From GJ-E10 sp035625725 (lineage in GTDB: Bacteria > Pseudomonadota > Gammaproteobacteria > Burkholderiales > Burkholderiaceae_F): a stretch of 64,000 nt of DNA. The translations under genes and the position numbers were made by a program. The stretch lies in NCBI GenBank assembly GCA_035625725.1, contig DASPPB010000058.1:1-64000 (forward strand), written 5' to 3'. Positions 37,302-46,784 of this stretch are shown here, in pieces; the first letter of the stretch is position 1, and every line of letters begins with the position of its first letter. The notes under the pieces were generated by a model that saw nothing but the letters and a program-made list of their open reading frames with translations, did no database searches and was not told where the DNA came from.

Positions 37302-38351
37302 ATGACGATGCCTGGGCCGACGAGCGGCGCATCCGCGCAGCCGAACCCCTGGCGCCTGTGCGTAGCGCCGATGCTCGACTGGACCGATCGGCATTGCCGA
37401 AGCTTTCATCGGCTGCTAAGCCCGAACGCGCGGCTCTACAGCGAGATGGTGACCGCGGGAGCGCTGCTGCATGGCGATGGCGCGCGGCACCTCGACTTTG
37501 ACCCCGGCGAGCATCCGGTGGCACTGCAATTGGGCGGATCCGATCCCGCGGAACTGGCGCATTGCGCCCGGCTGGGCGAAGGCTGGGGTTACGACGAGAT
37601 CAATCTGAATTGCGGCTGCCCCTCCGAACGGGTCCAGCGCGGCTCCTTCGGCGCGTGCCTCATGGCCGAGCCGCGCCTTGTCGCCCAATGCGTGCGCGCC
37701 ATGCGCGAGGCCGTTTCCATTCCCGTGACCATCAAGCACCGGATCGGTATCGAGCGCAATGAGGACTACGCGTTTGTGCGCGATTTCGTAGGGCACAGTT
37801 TCGATGCGGGGTGCCGGGTATTTCTGGTGCACGCCCGAAACGCCTGGCTGCGGGGACTGAGCCCGAAGCAAAACCGCGAAGTTCCGCCACTACGTTACGA
37901 CGTCGTGCGACGGCTCAAGCGCGATTTTCCCGAGGCCACCGTCGTGCTCAACGGCGGCCTGGTCAGCGGGACGCTGATTGCCAGCGCCCTGGAGGACCTC
38001 GACGGCGTGATGCTGGGCCGTATGGCCTATCAGCAGCCGCACTTTCTCGCGCTGATGGAAAGGGAACTGTTCGGCCGGGCGCTGCCCGCGCGGGGGCCGG
38101 CAGCCTGGGTGGAGCCCGCTTCCCGCTACCTCGAGCGAGCCGTAGCGCAAGGCGCATCCCCCTGGAGCGTGATTCGCCACACTTTGGGGCTCTTCCACGG
38201 ATCGCCCGGCGCGCGCGCCTGGCGCCGCCAGTTGTCCGATCCGCAATTCGTCGCCCGGCATGGCGCCGATGCGCTGCGCCGGGCCGCGGAGAGCGTTGCG
38301 CCCGAGGCGCAGGCGCTTGCCCGGGCTACGGTCCGGGAGCGCGTGGCCTAG
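37302..38351 (+). CDS. dusA: tRNA-dihydrouridine(20/20a) synthase DusA
   Basis: A 349-residue FMN enzyme of the DusA subfamily, identified by MLDWTDRHCRSFHRLLSP, HPVALQLGGSDPAELA, YDEINLNCGCPSERVQRGSF (active-site Cys near 106) and HARNAWLRGLSPKQNREVPP, where the DusA subgroup differs from DusB and DusC. It reduces U20/U20a in the tRNA D-loop using NADPH. It lies 40 nt after typA in the same direction and probably ends the translation-related block. Its stop overlaps, tail to tail, the stop of the DUF4124 gene. Confidence 0.95.
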   Translation: MTMPGPTSGASAQPNPWRLCVAPMLDWTDRHCRSFHRLLSPNARLYSEMVTAGALLHGDGARHLDFDPGEHPVALQLGGSDPAELAHCARLGEGWGYDEINLNCGCPSERVQRGSFGACLMAEPRLVAQCVRAMREAVSIPVTIKHRIGIERNEDYAFVRDFVGHSFDAGCRVFLVHARNAWLRGLSPKQNREVPPLRYDVVRRLKRDFPEATVVLNGGLVSGTLIASALEDLDGVMLGRMAYQQPHFLALMERELFGRALPARGPAAWVEPASRYLERAVAQGASPWSVIRHTLGLFHGSPGARAWRRQLSDPQFVARHGADALRRAAESVAPEAQALARATVRERVA

Positions 38352-38827
38352 TGCGTGACGCAGTTGGCTTCGTGCTCGTCCTGGAGCCGGCGCAGCTCAA
38401 GCTCGACGGATGCTCGCTCGCCGGGAGCGGCGGCGAGCTGATCTTGCTGTGCGTACTCGATGCGTCGCACGAGATCGTCACAATGCGCCACCTGGGACTT
38501 TTGCTGCTCACGCGCCACCTCTTGCGCATGCTCCGGCGTTTTGGGTTCGGCCGTGCCGCTGGAGGGAACCGCGCTACTGACCTTTCCGCTACGCGGCGCG
38601 GTCTTCTCGGCAGAGCCATCGTGCGGCACCTCCACCGCGGGCCGATCGTCAACGGACCGCTCCTTGGCGGTGCCCGTCGGACACGGCTCGTTGGAGTATG
38701 TAATGCGCCCGCTCGCGTCCTCACAGCGCCGCAGGTCCGCGCGGGCGGAGGCGCCGTTTGTTGCAAGGGCGGCGAGTACCAGGACGCCGATCCCCAGTGC
38801 CGCGGCAATAGTCTTGCGTGCTGCCAT
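38348..38827 (-). CDS. exported DUF4124-domain protein
   Basis: A 159-residue protein with a signal peptide (MAARKTIAAALGIGVLVLAA, cleavage near residue 30) followed by the DUF4124 core RCEDASGRITYSNEPCPTGT, with its two conserved cysteines. A Pro/Ser-rich linker and a charged helical region (HCDDLVRRIEYAQQDQLAA...) follow. ATG 38827 is chosen because of GGGAG upstream and the export signal. DUF4124 proteins are common envelope proteins of betaproteobacteria with no known function. A 4-nt tail-to-tail overlap with dusA is present. Confidence 0.88.
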   Translation of the reverse strand: MAARKTIAAALGIGVLVLAALATNGASARADLRRCEDASGRITYSNEPCPTGTAKERSVDDRPAVEVPHDGSAEKTAPRSGKVSSAVPSSGTAEPKTPEHAQEVAREQQKSQVAHCDDLVRRIEYAQQDQLAAAPGERASVELELRRLQDEHEANCVTH

Positions 38828-38911
38828 TGTTGCTCCCGGACCCACCGTGGGTCCCTGTGTTCGACCGAGATAGTACTTGTGTCCGCGCAATTGGGGTACT
38901 GCCTGCGACGT

Positions 38912-40315
38912 TCAGATGACCTTACCCGGGTTGAATAAACCCTGAGGATCGAGGAACCGCTTGATACCACGCATCATTTCGAGCTCTATCGGTGGCTTGA
39001 CCCGCTGCGCGAGGTCGCGGCGCAACTGCCCGAGGCCGTGTTCGGCGCTAATCGATCCGCCGCAGCGCGCCACCGCCGCGTAGACAATCTCGTTGATCTG
39101 CGCTTCGCGCTCAAAAGCAATGCTCACGGGCTCGCCTTGCCGCGCGCCGACATTGAAATGCAGGTTGCCGTCGCCCAGATGTCCGAAGACCAGCACCTGC
39201 AGCTGCGGGCAAAACGACAGCAAAGCGGTCTGCGTGTCCTCGACAAAACGGTCCATGCACGCCAGCGGCAAGGAGATGTCGTGTTTGACGTTTCCGCCGT
39301 TGCGTGCTTGCGCCTCGGGGATCGCCTCGCGCATCCGCCACAACGCGGCACAGTCCGCCAAGGAGTGAGACACGACAGCGTCGAGGGCCTGGGACGCTTC
39401 GATGGCCGCGCCACACAGGCGTTCGCATTGGCGTAGCGCGTTCTTTTCGTCCTCATGATCGACCCATTCGAGCAATGCCAGCCACGGGTAATCCTGGGCA
39501 AACGCTCGGCGTTGCTGTCCGAGAAGGCGCCCGACAAGGTTCACACAGGGTTCCGACATGACTTCAAAGGCCGTTAGGGCAGGGCCCGCCGTGGCTCGCG
39601 CACGCTGCAACACGTCGATGGCGGCGGCCAGGCTGGGCAGCGCAAGCAAACCGACCGCACGCGCGCGAGGCAGCGGAAAAAGCTTCAATGTCGCGGCCGT
39701 GATCACCCCGAGCGTGCCCTCCGAGCCGATGAACAATTGCTTGAGGTCGTAGCCCGAATTGTCCTTGCGCAGCCCTCGCAGACCGTCCCACACCTCGCCG
39801 CTGGCCAAGACGACCTCCAGACCTAGCGTCAGGTCACGGGCGTTGCCGTAGCGAAGTACCTGGGTGCCGCCCGCGTTGGTGGCCAGGTTGCCGCCAATCG
39901 TGCAGCTGCCCTCGGAAGCCAGGCTCAGCGGAAAAAGCCGGTCCTGGGCCCGCGCCGCGTCTTGGACGTTTTGCAGCAGGCAGCCCGCCTCCACGGTGAT
40001 CGTGTCGTCGGCCGTATCGATGTGCCGCACGCGATTCAGTCGCCGCGTGCAAAGCAGGAGCGCGTTTCCGCTGTCGTCCGGTGTCGCGCCTCCGACCAAA
40101 CCCGTATTGCCGCCTTGCACGACGATCGGCACTCCCTGGCGCGCGCACAATTGCACGATTTGCGCCGTCTCGAGCGTTGTACGAGGCTGGGCCACCGCCG
40201 CGGCGCGGCCGTGGAAACGTCCGCGCCAGTCCGTGAGATAGGCGCCCATGTCTTGCGCGGTGTCGATGACGCCGTTGGCATCGACCAGCAATCGCAACTC
40301 GTCAACCCAGTTCAT
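38912..40315 (-). CDS. FAD-dependent 2-hydroxyacid dehydrogenase (GlcD/D2HGDH-like)
   Basis: A 467-residue single-chain flavoprotein of the VAO/PCMH family. The FAD-binding half has VVQGGNTGLVGGATPDDSGN, LASEGSCTIGGNLATNAGGT and LFIGSEGTLGVITAATLKLF. The C-terminal half has the metal/substrate motif FGHLGDGNLHFNV and SAEHGLGQLRRDLA. This pattern fits D-2-hydroxyglutarate or D-lactate dehydrogenases and GlcD; the exact substrate is uncertain. ATG 40315 (MNWVDELRLLVDANGVIDTA) is chosen over the much longer open frame. It is divergent from the YihY-family gene (181-bp gap). Confidence 0.93.
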   Translation of the reverse strand: MNWVDELRLLVDANGVIDTAQDMGAYLTDWRGRFHGRAAAVAQPRTTLETAQIVQLCARQGVPIVVQGGNTGLVGGATPDDSGNALLLCTRRLNRVRHIDTADDTITVEAGCLLQNVQDAARAQDRLFPLSLASEGSCTIGGNLATNAGGTQVLRYGNARDLTLGLEVVLASGEVWDGLRGLRKDNSGYDLKQLFIGSEGTLGVITAATLKLFPLPRARAVGLLALPSLAAAIDVLQRARATAGPALTAFEVMSEPCVNLVGRLLGQQRRAFAQDYPWLALLEWVDHEDEKNALRQCERLCGAAIEASQALDAVVSHSLADCAALWRMREAIPEAQARNGGNVKHDISLPLACMDRFVEDTQTALLSFCPQLQVLVFGHLGDGNLHFNVGARQGEPVSIAFEREAQINEIVYAAVARCGGSISAEHGLGQLRRDLAQRVKPPIELEMMRGIKRFLDPQGLFNPGKVI

Positions 40316-40496
40316 GATTCCATCGACCGCGGACGCCCGAAATTGGTAGCCCTTGCGCGCCCGGCCGGGCCGGATGCGGCCGGCAGCTCTCGAGCGCCCG
40401 GCGTTGCGCGCGGCCCCAAGCGCCGGGGCGACTCGCGGCCCTGTCGATAGGATAATCCCGTATCCGACATCGCGACGGCCGCACCCCCCCAACGGC

Positions 40497-41858
40497 ATGA
40501 TGGAACACATGGAACCTGCGCAACCCCCCTTTGTCGCATCGAAGGACTCGCCCGCGCACGGGCACGTCGGACTGGGACCCCGACTGATGCGGACCCGCGA
40601 GGTGGTCGAATTTGCCATTCACACGGCGCGCAAAACCCAACTGCCGCAGGTTGCCGCCGGTCTGACATTCACCTCCGTCCTGGCGCTCGTACCCCTGCTG
40701 GCCGTCGTCTTGGCGGTGTTGACGGCTTTCCCGGTATTTACCGAATTTCGCGAGTCGATCGAACGCGAATTGCCAAAAGTTTTGCTGCCCGAGCCCTACG
40801 GGCACGCGATTTTGGGCTACTTGGGCGACTTCGCCGCCAAGGCCGCGGGGGTCGGTGCGGCGGGCCTTGCATTTCTGGCACTGCCCGCGTTTTCGATGAT
40901 TCTCACGGTCGACCGCATATTGAATGACATCTGGCTGGTGCATCGACGCCGTCCGATCGTTCAGCGCCTGCTCGTGTACTGGGCGGTCTTGTCCTTCGGC
41001 CCGCTTCTTCTGGGGCTGAGTCTGAGTCTGACCTCCTACGTCGTCTCGGTGTCCGACGCACGCGTCGACCGATGGGGCCCTGCCGCTTGGCGACTGATCC
41101 AATTGGCCTCGCCTTTGATCGCCACGGCGGCCTACACCGTCGTCTACGCGCTCGTGCCGAACCGCAAGGTTGCGTGGCGCTACGCTCTCACGGGCGGGGT
41201 GGTCACGGCGATTACTGGAGAACTCATGAGCCGCGCGTTTGCCGCCTACGTGATTCACGGGGGCGTGCTCACGATCTACGGCGCGTTTGCCGCCATCCCG
41301 ATTTTTCTGATCTGGATCTATTTGTCGTGGCTCACCTTTTTGTTTGGTGCGGCCATAGCCGCGACCCTTCCCCAGCTACGCACCACGCGGTTTTTCGATA
41401 CCCGGCGCGCCGGCGACCGAGCGATCACGGCGATGGCGCTGCTCAAGCTGCTGCTCGAAGTGCAGGGCAAGGGACCGCTGCGGGGGCTCGGCACGGGCGC
41501 GCTGGCCCGGACGCTGCGAACCGACGAGGAAGAACTTGCCTCGCTGCTGACGGAGCTCCAGAACCTGGGATACGTGCGCAAACTCGCCACCGACGTCGAC
41601 TCGGATTCGGACGAATGGGTCCTGTCCTGTGATCCGCAAACGCAGGGACTGGCTCCGCTTTTTCATCGCTTCGCACTGGACCCGGAAAATTCGCTCCTGC
41701 ACCGCCCGGACCTGAGTCTGGAGGCGTGGCTTGCGCCCGCCATCCGTGGACAGTGGCTGCAGCGGGGGCTCGCGCAGCTCGAAGGCGCACGGTCGGCGCC
41801 GACGGGCGCGGCCGCGAATGCAACTCCCCGCTCGGGTCCGCCCTCAACCGTTGGCTAG
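40497..41858 (+). CDS. YihY-family inner-membrane protein
   Basis: A 453-residue protein of the YihY/UPF0761 family (once called RNase BN) with about six membrane helices in residues 40-300. Typical motifs are AAGLTFTSVLALVPLLAVVLA, VDRILNDIW near the second helix, SRAFAAYVIHGGVLTIYGAF and IYLSWLTFLFGAAIAATLPQ. The C-terminal 150 residues form a cytoplasmic winged-helix-like extension. The start is at ATG 40497, with two more in-frame ATGs at 40500 and 40509. Function unknown. Its 3' end overlaps the convergent ChbG-like gene by 15 nt. Confidence 0.93.
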   Translation: MMEHMEPAQPPFVASKDSPAHGHVGLGPRLMRTREVVEFAIHTARKTQLPQVAAGLTFTSVLALVPLLAVVLAVLTAFPVFTEFRESIERELPKVLLPEPYGHAILGYLGDFAAKAAGVGAAGLAFLALPAFSMILTVDRILNDIWLVHRRRPIVQRLLVYWAVLSFGPLLLGLSLSLTSYVVSVSDARVDRWGPAAWRLIQLASPLIATAAYTVVYALVPNRKVAWRYALTGGVVTAITGELMSRAFAAYVIHGGVLTIYGAFAAIPIFLIWIYLSWLTFLFGAAIAATLPQLRTTRFFDTRRAGDRAITAMALLKLLLEVQGKGPLRGLGTGALARTLRTDEEELASLLTELQNLGYVRKLATDVDSDSDEWVLSCDPQTQGLAPLFHRFALDPENSLLHRPDLSLEAWLAPAIRGQWLQRGLAQLEGARSAPTGAAANATPRSGPPSTVG

Positions 41859-42758
41859 TGCCCCGGCGCGCTCGGCCGGGCCGACCTGTGCGCGCCCCAA
41901 GAGCTGCGTGCCCGTGGTAAGCGCGATGTGCGCTCGTTCGAGGAGAACTCCGAATTGCGCGCTGGCAAGAGCCGCGAACTCCATGGGGCGCGCCGCGGCT
42001 AGCGGGTCCTCGGCGCGCGAACGCAGCGCCGGGTGCGACATCAAGACGGTGGCCTCCGGGCCCTCGCGCACCCAGCGCTCAAGGTGCATCCAGTACGCCC
42101 GGGCGTCGGCACGAAAGTCGTATACGCCGACCAGGTACGCGTTGGTGGCCAGTTGCGAGGCCGCCGCCAATTCGCGCAGTCGCCGATCGCCCAGCGCAGC
42201 GATGCCGCGCGCTTTGAGGTCGCGCACGGCCGCCGGCGGGCGCGTGCTGCGCACCCAGGGCAACCGGGAGCCGTATCTTCGGCGCAGAGCGCCCACCAGC
42301 GCCTCACGCACCACCGCAAACTGGTGCACGTGCTGGTGGCCATCGACATAGTCGGGCCGCTGCCCCAAGGCCTCTTCGAAAGCGTCGAGCTGGTGCTCGA
42401 TGGCCCGGTGCAGCAACGGGCGCGGCACGGCGCGCAGCGCGCAGCGTGCCATCAGTTCGGCCAAGGGCCAAACGGCCGTCTTTTGGCCGGCAAAGGCCTG
42501 GGTCAGATTCAGATGCAAGCCGACGTCGGCGCGCGAGGAGCCATGCGCCGCGCTGCGCTGCAGCTGCGCTCGCAGTTGTTGCGCGGAAGACTGCCACAAG
42601 GGGGAATCGACAAGCGCGCTCGTGGCCGTGATGCGCCCGCGCTCGATGAGCTCCAAGATACCGTCGACCGCGCCCTCGTCGATTGCAAAGTCATCGGCGC
42701 AGCTGATCCAGTGGCGCGGCTCGGGGTCGCTCGGCGGCACTGCTGCGGCCGCGATCAC
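41844..42758 (-). CDS. ChbG/HpnK (YdjC-fold) carbohydrate deacetylase
   Basis: A 304-residue YdjC-family protein. SCADDFAID (metal-binding DD near residue 22), DVGLHLNLTQAF, DYVDGHQHVHQF (metal-binding HxxxH-type) and TVLMSHPAL correspond to the conserved active-site regions of these deacetylases, which remove acetyl groups from N-acetyl sugars. GTG 42758 overlaps the glycosyltransferase stop (GTGA), so the two are translated together; the frame also extends upstream into that gene. The pairing points to modification of a lipid-linked or cell-surface sugar. Confidence 0.88.
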   Translation of the reverse strand: MIAAAAVPPSDPEPRHWISCADDFAIDEGAVDGILELIERGRITATSALVDSPLWQSSAQQLRAQLQRSAAHGSSRADVGLHLNLTQAFAGQKTAVWPLAELMARCALRAVPRPLLHRAIEHQLDAFEEALGQRPDYVDGHQHVHQFAVVREALVGALRRRYGSRLPWVRSTRPPAAVRDLKARGIAALGDRRLRELAAASQLATNAYLVGVYDFRADARAYWMHLERWVREGPEATVLMSHPALRSRAEDPLAAARPMEFAALASAQFGVLLERAHIALTTGTQLLGRAQVGPAERAGALANG

Positions 42759-43825
42759 CTCGGGGGCGCCGATAGCGAAGCCATCGGGGTTTCCATCGGG
42801 CTCACGCCCAGGCGCCGCGCCACGATGTAGCGCGGCCGGGACTTCACTTCCTCGTATACGCGGCCGAGATACTCGCCCAACACGCCGATGAACAGCAATT
42901 GGACCCCGCTCAAGAGCGTAATGCCGACAACGATCGTCGCCCAACCAGCCACGTCGCTGCCGTTGAGAAAGTGGTCGACAACGACCCACGCGCCATAGGC
43001 GATGGCAATGACCGCGAGGACGAAGCCAAACGCGCTGGCCAGGCGCAGGGGCAGGTTGGTGAATGCCGTGATGCCAGAGGCGGCCAGCGAGAAAAGCGCA
43101 CGAACGCCGAATCCGCTGCGCCCGGCACTTCGCGGCGGCGGCGTGAATTCGACGGCGCGCGAGCGGTAGCCCACCCACGCATACAGCCCTTTCATGAAGC
43201 GCGTGCGCTCGGGCAGCGCGCACAGCGCGTCGACCACGCACCGGTCCATGAGCCGAAAGTCGCCCGCATGCGCCGGAATCTCGATGGCCGAGCCCAGCTT
43301 GAGCAGCGAATAAAACAACCGTGCCCCCATACGTTTGAGCGCCGATTCGCCGCTGCGGTCGGCGCGCACCGCATAGACCATGTCGCAGCCCTCACGCCAG
43401 TGCGCGAGCATGGGCGAGAGCATCTCCACGGGATGCTGCAAATCCGCGTCCATCGTAACGACAACGTCTCCGCGCGCATGATCGAGCCCGGCACCGAGCG
43501 CGGCCTCCTTGCCGAAATTGCGCGACAAGGCCAGGCACACGACACCCGGATTGCTCAACCACGGGTCGATCGCCGAGAGCGTCTGGTCGCGGCTGCCGTC
43601 GTCGACGATGACGATCTCCCAGCGGTCAGTGAGCGACCGCAGTTGCTCGATGAGCACGGGCAGCAGCCGTGGCAGGTTTTGCGCTTCGTTAAAGGCGGGC
43701 ACGACGCACGAGATCGACGGCGTGCGCGCACGGCGGGCGGCATCGGCGTTGGGCGCCGAGTAGATGCCGCCCTTCGGCGCAGGCGCGGCATTCCAGCCAG
43801 GGGTCGACTGATCGCGAGCGGACAT
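42755..43825 (-). CDS. membrane GT2 glycosyltransferase (DPM1/GtrB/ArnC-like)
   Basis: A 356-residue family-2 glycosyltransferase. The GT-A domain shows ISCVVPAFNEAQNLPRLLPV, IVIVDDGSRDQT, LSRNFGKEAALGAGLDHARG and the DxD motif in TMDADLQHP, followed by the QxxRW-like region (YAVRADRSGESALKRMGARLF). Two C-terminal membrane helices (about 265-330) end in YLGRVYEEVKSRPRY, which is typical of polyprenyl-phosphate sugar synthases such as GtrB and ArnC. It probably loads a sugar onto undecaprenyl phosphate. Coupled to the downstream ChbG-like gene by GTGA. Confidence 0.92.
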   Translation of the reverse strand: MSARDQSTPGWNAAPAPKGGIYSAPNADAARRARTPSISCVVPAFNEAQNLPRLLPVLIEQLRSLTDRWEIVIVDDGSRDQTLSAIDPWLSNPGVVCLALSRNFGKEAALGAGLDHARGDVVVTMDADLQHPVEMLSPMLAHWREGCDMVYAVRADRSGESALKRMGARLFYSLLKLGSAIEIPAHAGDFRLMDRCVVDALCALPERTRFMKGLYAWVGYRSRAVEFTPPPRSAGRSGFGVRALFSLAASGITAFTNLPLRLASAFGFVLAVIAIAYGAWVVVDHFLNGSDVAGWATIVVGITLLSGVQLLFIGVLGEYLGRVYEEVKSRPRYIVARRLGVSPMETPMASLSAPPR

Positions 43826-43938
43826 GGGCGAACTGTACGCGAACCGTCCGCAAACGTGCCAGCGTGCGGCGCGTAAAATAGGGGCCCAAGGGTCGCGTCC
43901 CGGCGCGACCTCCTCGAGGCGAAAAGGCGCCGGTGGAC

Positions 43939-44646
43939 ATGGGATACGTCTTTGCCGCTCCGGGGCAGGCCGTCGTGCCCGTCGCTGGGACGACGGATCT
44001 GTTCCCGGTGCACCGCATTTACTGCGTCGGCCGAAATTACGCCGAGCATGCCCGCGAGATGGGACAAGGCGAGCGCGCGCCGCCGTTTTTCTTTGCCAAA
44101 CCGCCCGACGCGGTCTTCGCGGTAACCCAGGAGGCCGTCGGCAAACTGGGCTACCCCTCGCAAACCGCCGATCTGCAGCACGAGGTCGAGCTTGTCATCG
44201 CCCTGGGCCGACATGGCGCGGACGTTCGGGCGCAGGAGGCCGGCGCACTGATCTGGGGGTATGCGGTGGGCATCGATTTGACACGCCGGGATCTGCAGGC
44301 CCAGTTGAAAAACCAGGGTCGTCCCTGGGAGATTGCCAAGTCCTTTGATCAGTCCGCGCCGATGTCCGAAATCCGTACGGTGCGCGAAGTCGGTTACATC
44401 GAACGCGGAAAAATCTGGCTCGAGGTCAACGGACAGCGGCGGCAAGAAGGCGATGTGTCCGAGATGATCTGGAATCCCTACGAGATCATCGAAGAGCTGT
44501 CGCGATATTTCGCACTGGCCCCGGGCGATTTGATTTTCTCGGGCACACCGGCCGGTGTCGGGTCGCTGCGGCCGGGGGACGTCGTGAGCGCCGTGGTGGA
44601 GGGGATCGGGCAGATCCGCCTTGAGGTTCTCGAGCGGCCCGCCTAG
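43939..44646 (+). CDS. fumarylacetoacetate hydrolase-family protein
   Basis: A 235-residue FAH-family protein: HRIYCVGRNYAEHAREMG near the N-terminus, FAKPPDAV, the metal ligands in LQHEVELVIALG, GYAVGIDLTRRDLQ, WEIAKSFDQSAPM, and a C-terminal DLIFSGTPAGVG. Relatives are oxaloacetate decarboxylases, acylpyruvases (FAHD1-like) and fumarylpyruvate hydrolases. ATG 43939 is used; GTG 43933 is two codons earlier. A TAAAAT -10-like hexamer is at 43874-43879. The specific substrate is not predictable. Confidence 0.92.
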   Translation: MGYVFAAPGQAVVPVAGTTDLFPVHRIYCVGRNYAEHAREMGQGERAPPFFFAKPPDAVFAVTQEAVGKLGYPSQTADLQHEVELVIALGRHGADVRAQEAGALIWGYAVGIDLTRRDLQAQLKNQGRPWEIAKSFDQSAPMSEIRTVREVGYIERGKIWLEVNGQRRQEGDVSEMIWNPYEIIEELSRYFALAPGDLIFSGTPAGVGSLRPGDVVSAVVEGIGQIRLEVLERPA

Positions 44647-44667
44647 CGCCCTGGGCAGCGTGCGCGG

Positions 44668-46779
44668 TCAAGAAACGAGCCGGACGGGCCGCCACAGGCG
44701 CAACTGCAGGCGCAGACCGCGCAGGCTCTCGAACTTTCCGTTGTTGGAGAGGCGTTCGTAGCGGGCCGCGCTGATCTGGGCCAGTATGCGATGCAATTCG
44801 GGCAGGCAGACCGGATCGAGCTGCTCGGCCGCGGCGCGTTCCATCGTGCGCAGTCCCATGTGCGGCGGAATTTCGATGCCGATGCGCGAGAGCTTGGCGC
44901 GCAGCTGCACGACGAGGTCGGCGAGCGGGTCGCGCGCGGGGCGCTGGCGCAAGGACAGCAGCGCCAGCAATACCAACAAAACGCCCATAGCGGCAATGGC
45001 CACGGCGGCGACGTTTTCCAGACTGGGGTGCAAGCCGATCCGGGTCATCAGCGCGCGCTGGCGCTCCGCGGAGTAGGACAGAATCCATTGATTCCAGGCA
45101 TTTTCCAATGCCTCTTTGCCCGAACGCCAATCGCTAAGCCACGCCCAGGCCTCCCGCGCACCGTCGGGTTCTTCCGCACGGCGCTCGCGCAAGGTGTGCT
45201 CGATGCGGTCCGGAGCGACAGCCGCTGTCGGGTCGACGCGCTGCCAGCCGCGGTTTTGCAGCCAGACTTCGGCCCACGCGTGCGCATCGGACTGGCGCAC
45301 GGTGAGGTAACCATCGAGCGGATTGATTTCCCCGCCTTGGTAGCCCGTTACGACACGCGCCGGAATGCCCATGGCGCGCATGAGCACAACGAAGGACGAA
45401 GCGTAGTGTTCGCAAAATCCGGTGCGGGTTTCGAAGAGAAACTCGTCGACCGAGTCTCGTCCGAGCAGGGGCGCATTGATGCTGTAGCGGAAGGCTTCGT
45501 CGCGAAAGTATGCAAGCACGGCTTCGACCAGCCGCGCGTCGGCTGCCATTGCGTCGCCCGCGCTAAACGCGTCGGCGGGCGAGCGCGTACGGCTCTTGAG
45601 CTCGCTCGCCCAGCGCAGGGTCCGCGGGTTGAAACCCGCGGGCAGCTGCAGCCACTCGGAGAGGGAGGATTCGTAGTGTGTCGGTCCGGTCGCAAACGAC
45701 AGATAGCTGCGCGCGCGGTAGCGCAGCCGGCTCACCACCGGCGCTGCGGTTTGCAGCTCCAGCGTCTGCGTCAGGCGCGAGCCCGAAGTTGGCACGTCGT
45801 CGATGGACTCCGCAAATTCGAGCGCGACGAGTTCGCGCCGCTGTGTCGCTTCCAGGGTCACTGTGTACTCAACGGCGCTGGAAGCGGCAAAGCGCACGCT
45901 CACCGCGTCGCTTGTGGACGGGCGCGGCGGATACAGTGGCGACCAGGTGCGCCCGTCAAAAAAACCGAACACCGGGCCGCGCCAGTACAAGTTGCGCCGC
46001 GACGGAATGTGCGCGTCGAATTTGGCGCGCAGTGCGACCGCATCGTTGCGCAGCAGACGGCTGATCGATCCCGGCGACATGGATTCGGACAGACCGGTTC
46101 CCGCGCTTGCCTCGTCTCCCACGCCGTGCCACAACGGCCCGGGCAGCCGGGGAAAGAGGAAAAACAGGGCCGCCGTGAGCGGTGCGGCAAGCAGGAACAC
46201 CCGGGCCAGGTACCGCATCTTGCCCGTCAGGGCAATGTCGCCTTCGGGCAGATTGACGCTCAAGAGGACGAGAAACAGCAAGAAGACCGAAGTCACCATG
46301 ATGAGAGCCGATACGATGCTCTCGTCGTACAAGTATTGCGTCTGCAAAACGAACAGGGACAAAAAGACAATCACGAGAACGTCGCGGCGCGCACGCATCT
46401 CCAAGATCTTCAGCCCGATAAGTACGAGCAAGAAATTGACACTGGCGTTGCGCCCGAACAAGGTGCCGTATTGAAGCCACACGCCACCCGTGCATAGCGC
46501 CAACAAGATCAGCATGAGCGCTCGCCCGGGTGCGGGTTTGAGCGACTGGGTCAACCAGGCGCGCCAGATCCACAGCGAGCCGATGGTGACGATGGACCAA
46601 AGCGGCAGATGGCCGAAGTGCGGGGTGACGACCACCGCAACGGCCAGCAGCAAGACCGTCTGGTCGCGCTGTTCCCGCGCGCCGCTGGAGATCTGGGGTT
46701 GCAACCAGTTGCGCAGACGCTGCCAGCGCGGCCTCGTTCCGCGCGCCGGCACCTGCGAGTAAGCGAGACTCTGCGCCAT
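44668..46779 (-). CDS. TgpA-type transmembrane transglutaminase-like protease
   Basis: A 703-residue protein with about five to six membrane helices in residues 30-230, a periplasmic transglutaminase-like domain, one further helix (AAVAIAAMGVLLVLLALLSL, near 608) and a cytoplasmic C-terminal domain. The Cys-His-Asp triad is visible in TGFCEHYASSFVVLMRAMG, SDAHAWAEVW and WQRVDPTAAV. Pseudomonas TgpA has this layout. It lies 5 nt after the DUF58 gene, after moxR, giving the conserved MoxR-DUF58-TgpA arrangement. The module is linked to cell-envelope integrity in other bacteria; the substrate is unknown. Confidence 0.93.
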   Translation of the reverse strand: MAQSLAYSQVPARGTRPRWQRLRNWLQPQISSGAREQRDQTVLLLAVAVVVTPHFGHLPLWSIVTIGSLWIWRAWLTQSLKPAPGRALMLILLALCTGGVWLQYGTLFGRNASVNFLLVLIGLKILEMRARRDVLVIVFLSLFVLQTQYLYDESIVSALIMVTSVFLLFLVLLSVNLPEGDIALTGKMRYLARVFLLAAPLTAALFFLFPRLPGPLWHGVGDEASAGTGLSESMSPGSISRLLRNDAVALRAKFDAHIPSRRNLYWRGPVFGFFDGRTWSPLYPPRPSTSDAVSVRFAASSAVEYTVTLEATQRRELVALEFAESIDDVPTSGSRLTQTLELQTAAPVVSRLRYRARSYLSFATGPTHYESSLSEWLQLPAGFNPRTLRWASELKSRTRSPADAFSAGDAMAADARLVEAVLAYFRDEAFRYSINAPLLGRDSVDEFLFETRTGFCEHYASSFVVLMRAMGIPARVVTGYQGGEINPLDGYLTVRQSDAHAWAEVWLQNRGWQRVDPTAAVAPDRIEHTLRERRAEEPDGAREAWAWLSDWRSGKEALENAWNQWILSYSAERQRALMTRIGLHPSLENVAAVAIAAMGVLLVLLALLSLRQRPARDPLADLVVQLRAKLSRIGIEIPPHMGLRTMERAAAEQLDPVCLPELHRILAQISAARYERLSNNGKFESLRGLRLQLRLWRPVRLVS

Positions 46780-46784
46780 GGGGA

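Noticed and set aside
44791..46497. Long open frame antisense to the transglutaminase gene.
   Set aside because: The minus-strand gene has membrane helices and a full catalytic triad; the antisense frame is rich in R, H, Q and G and matches nothing.
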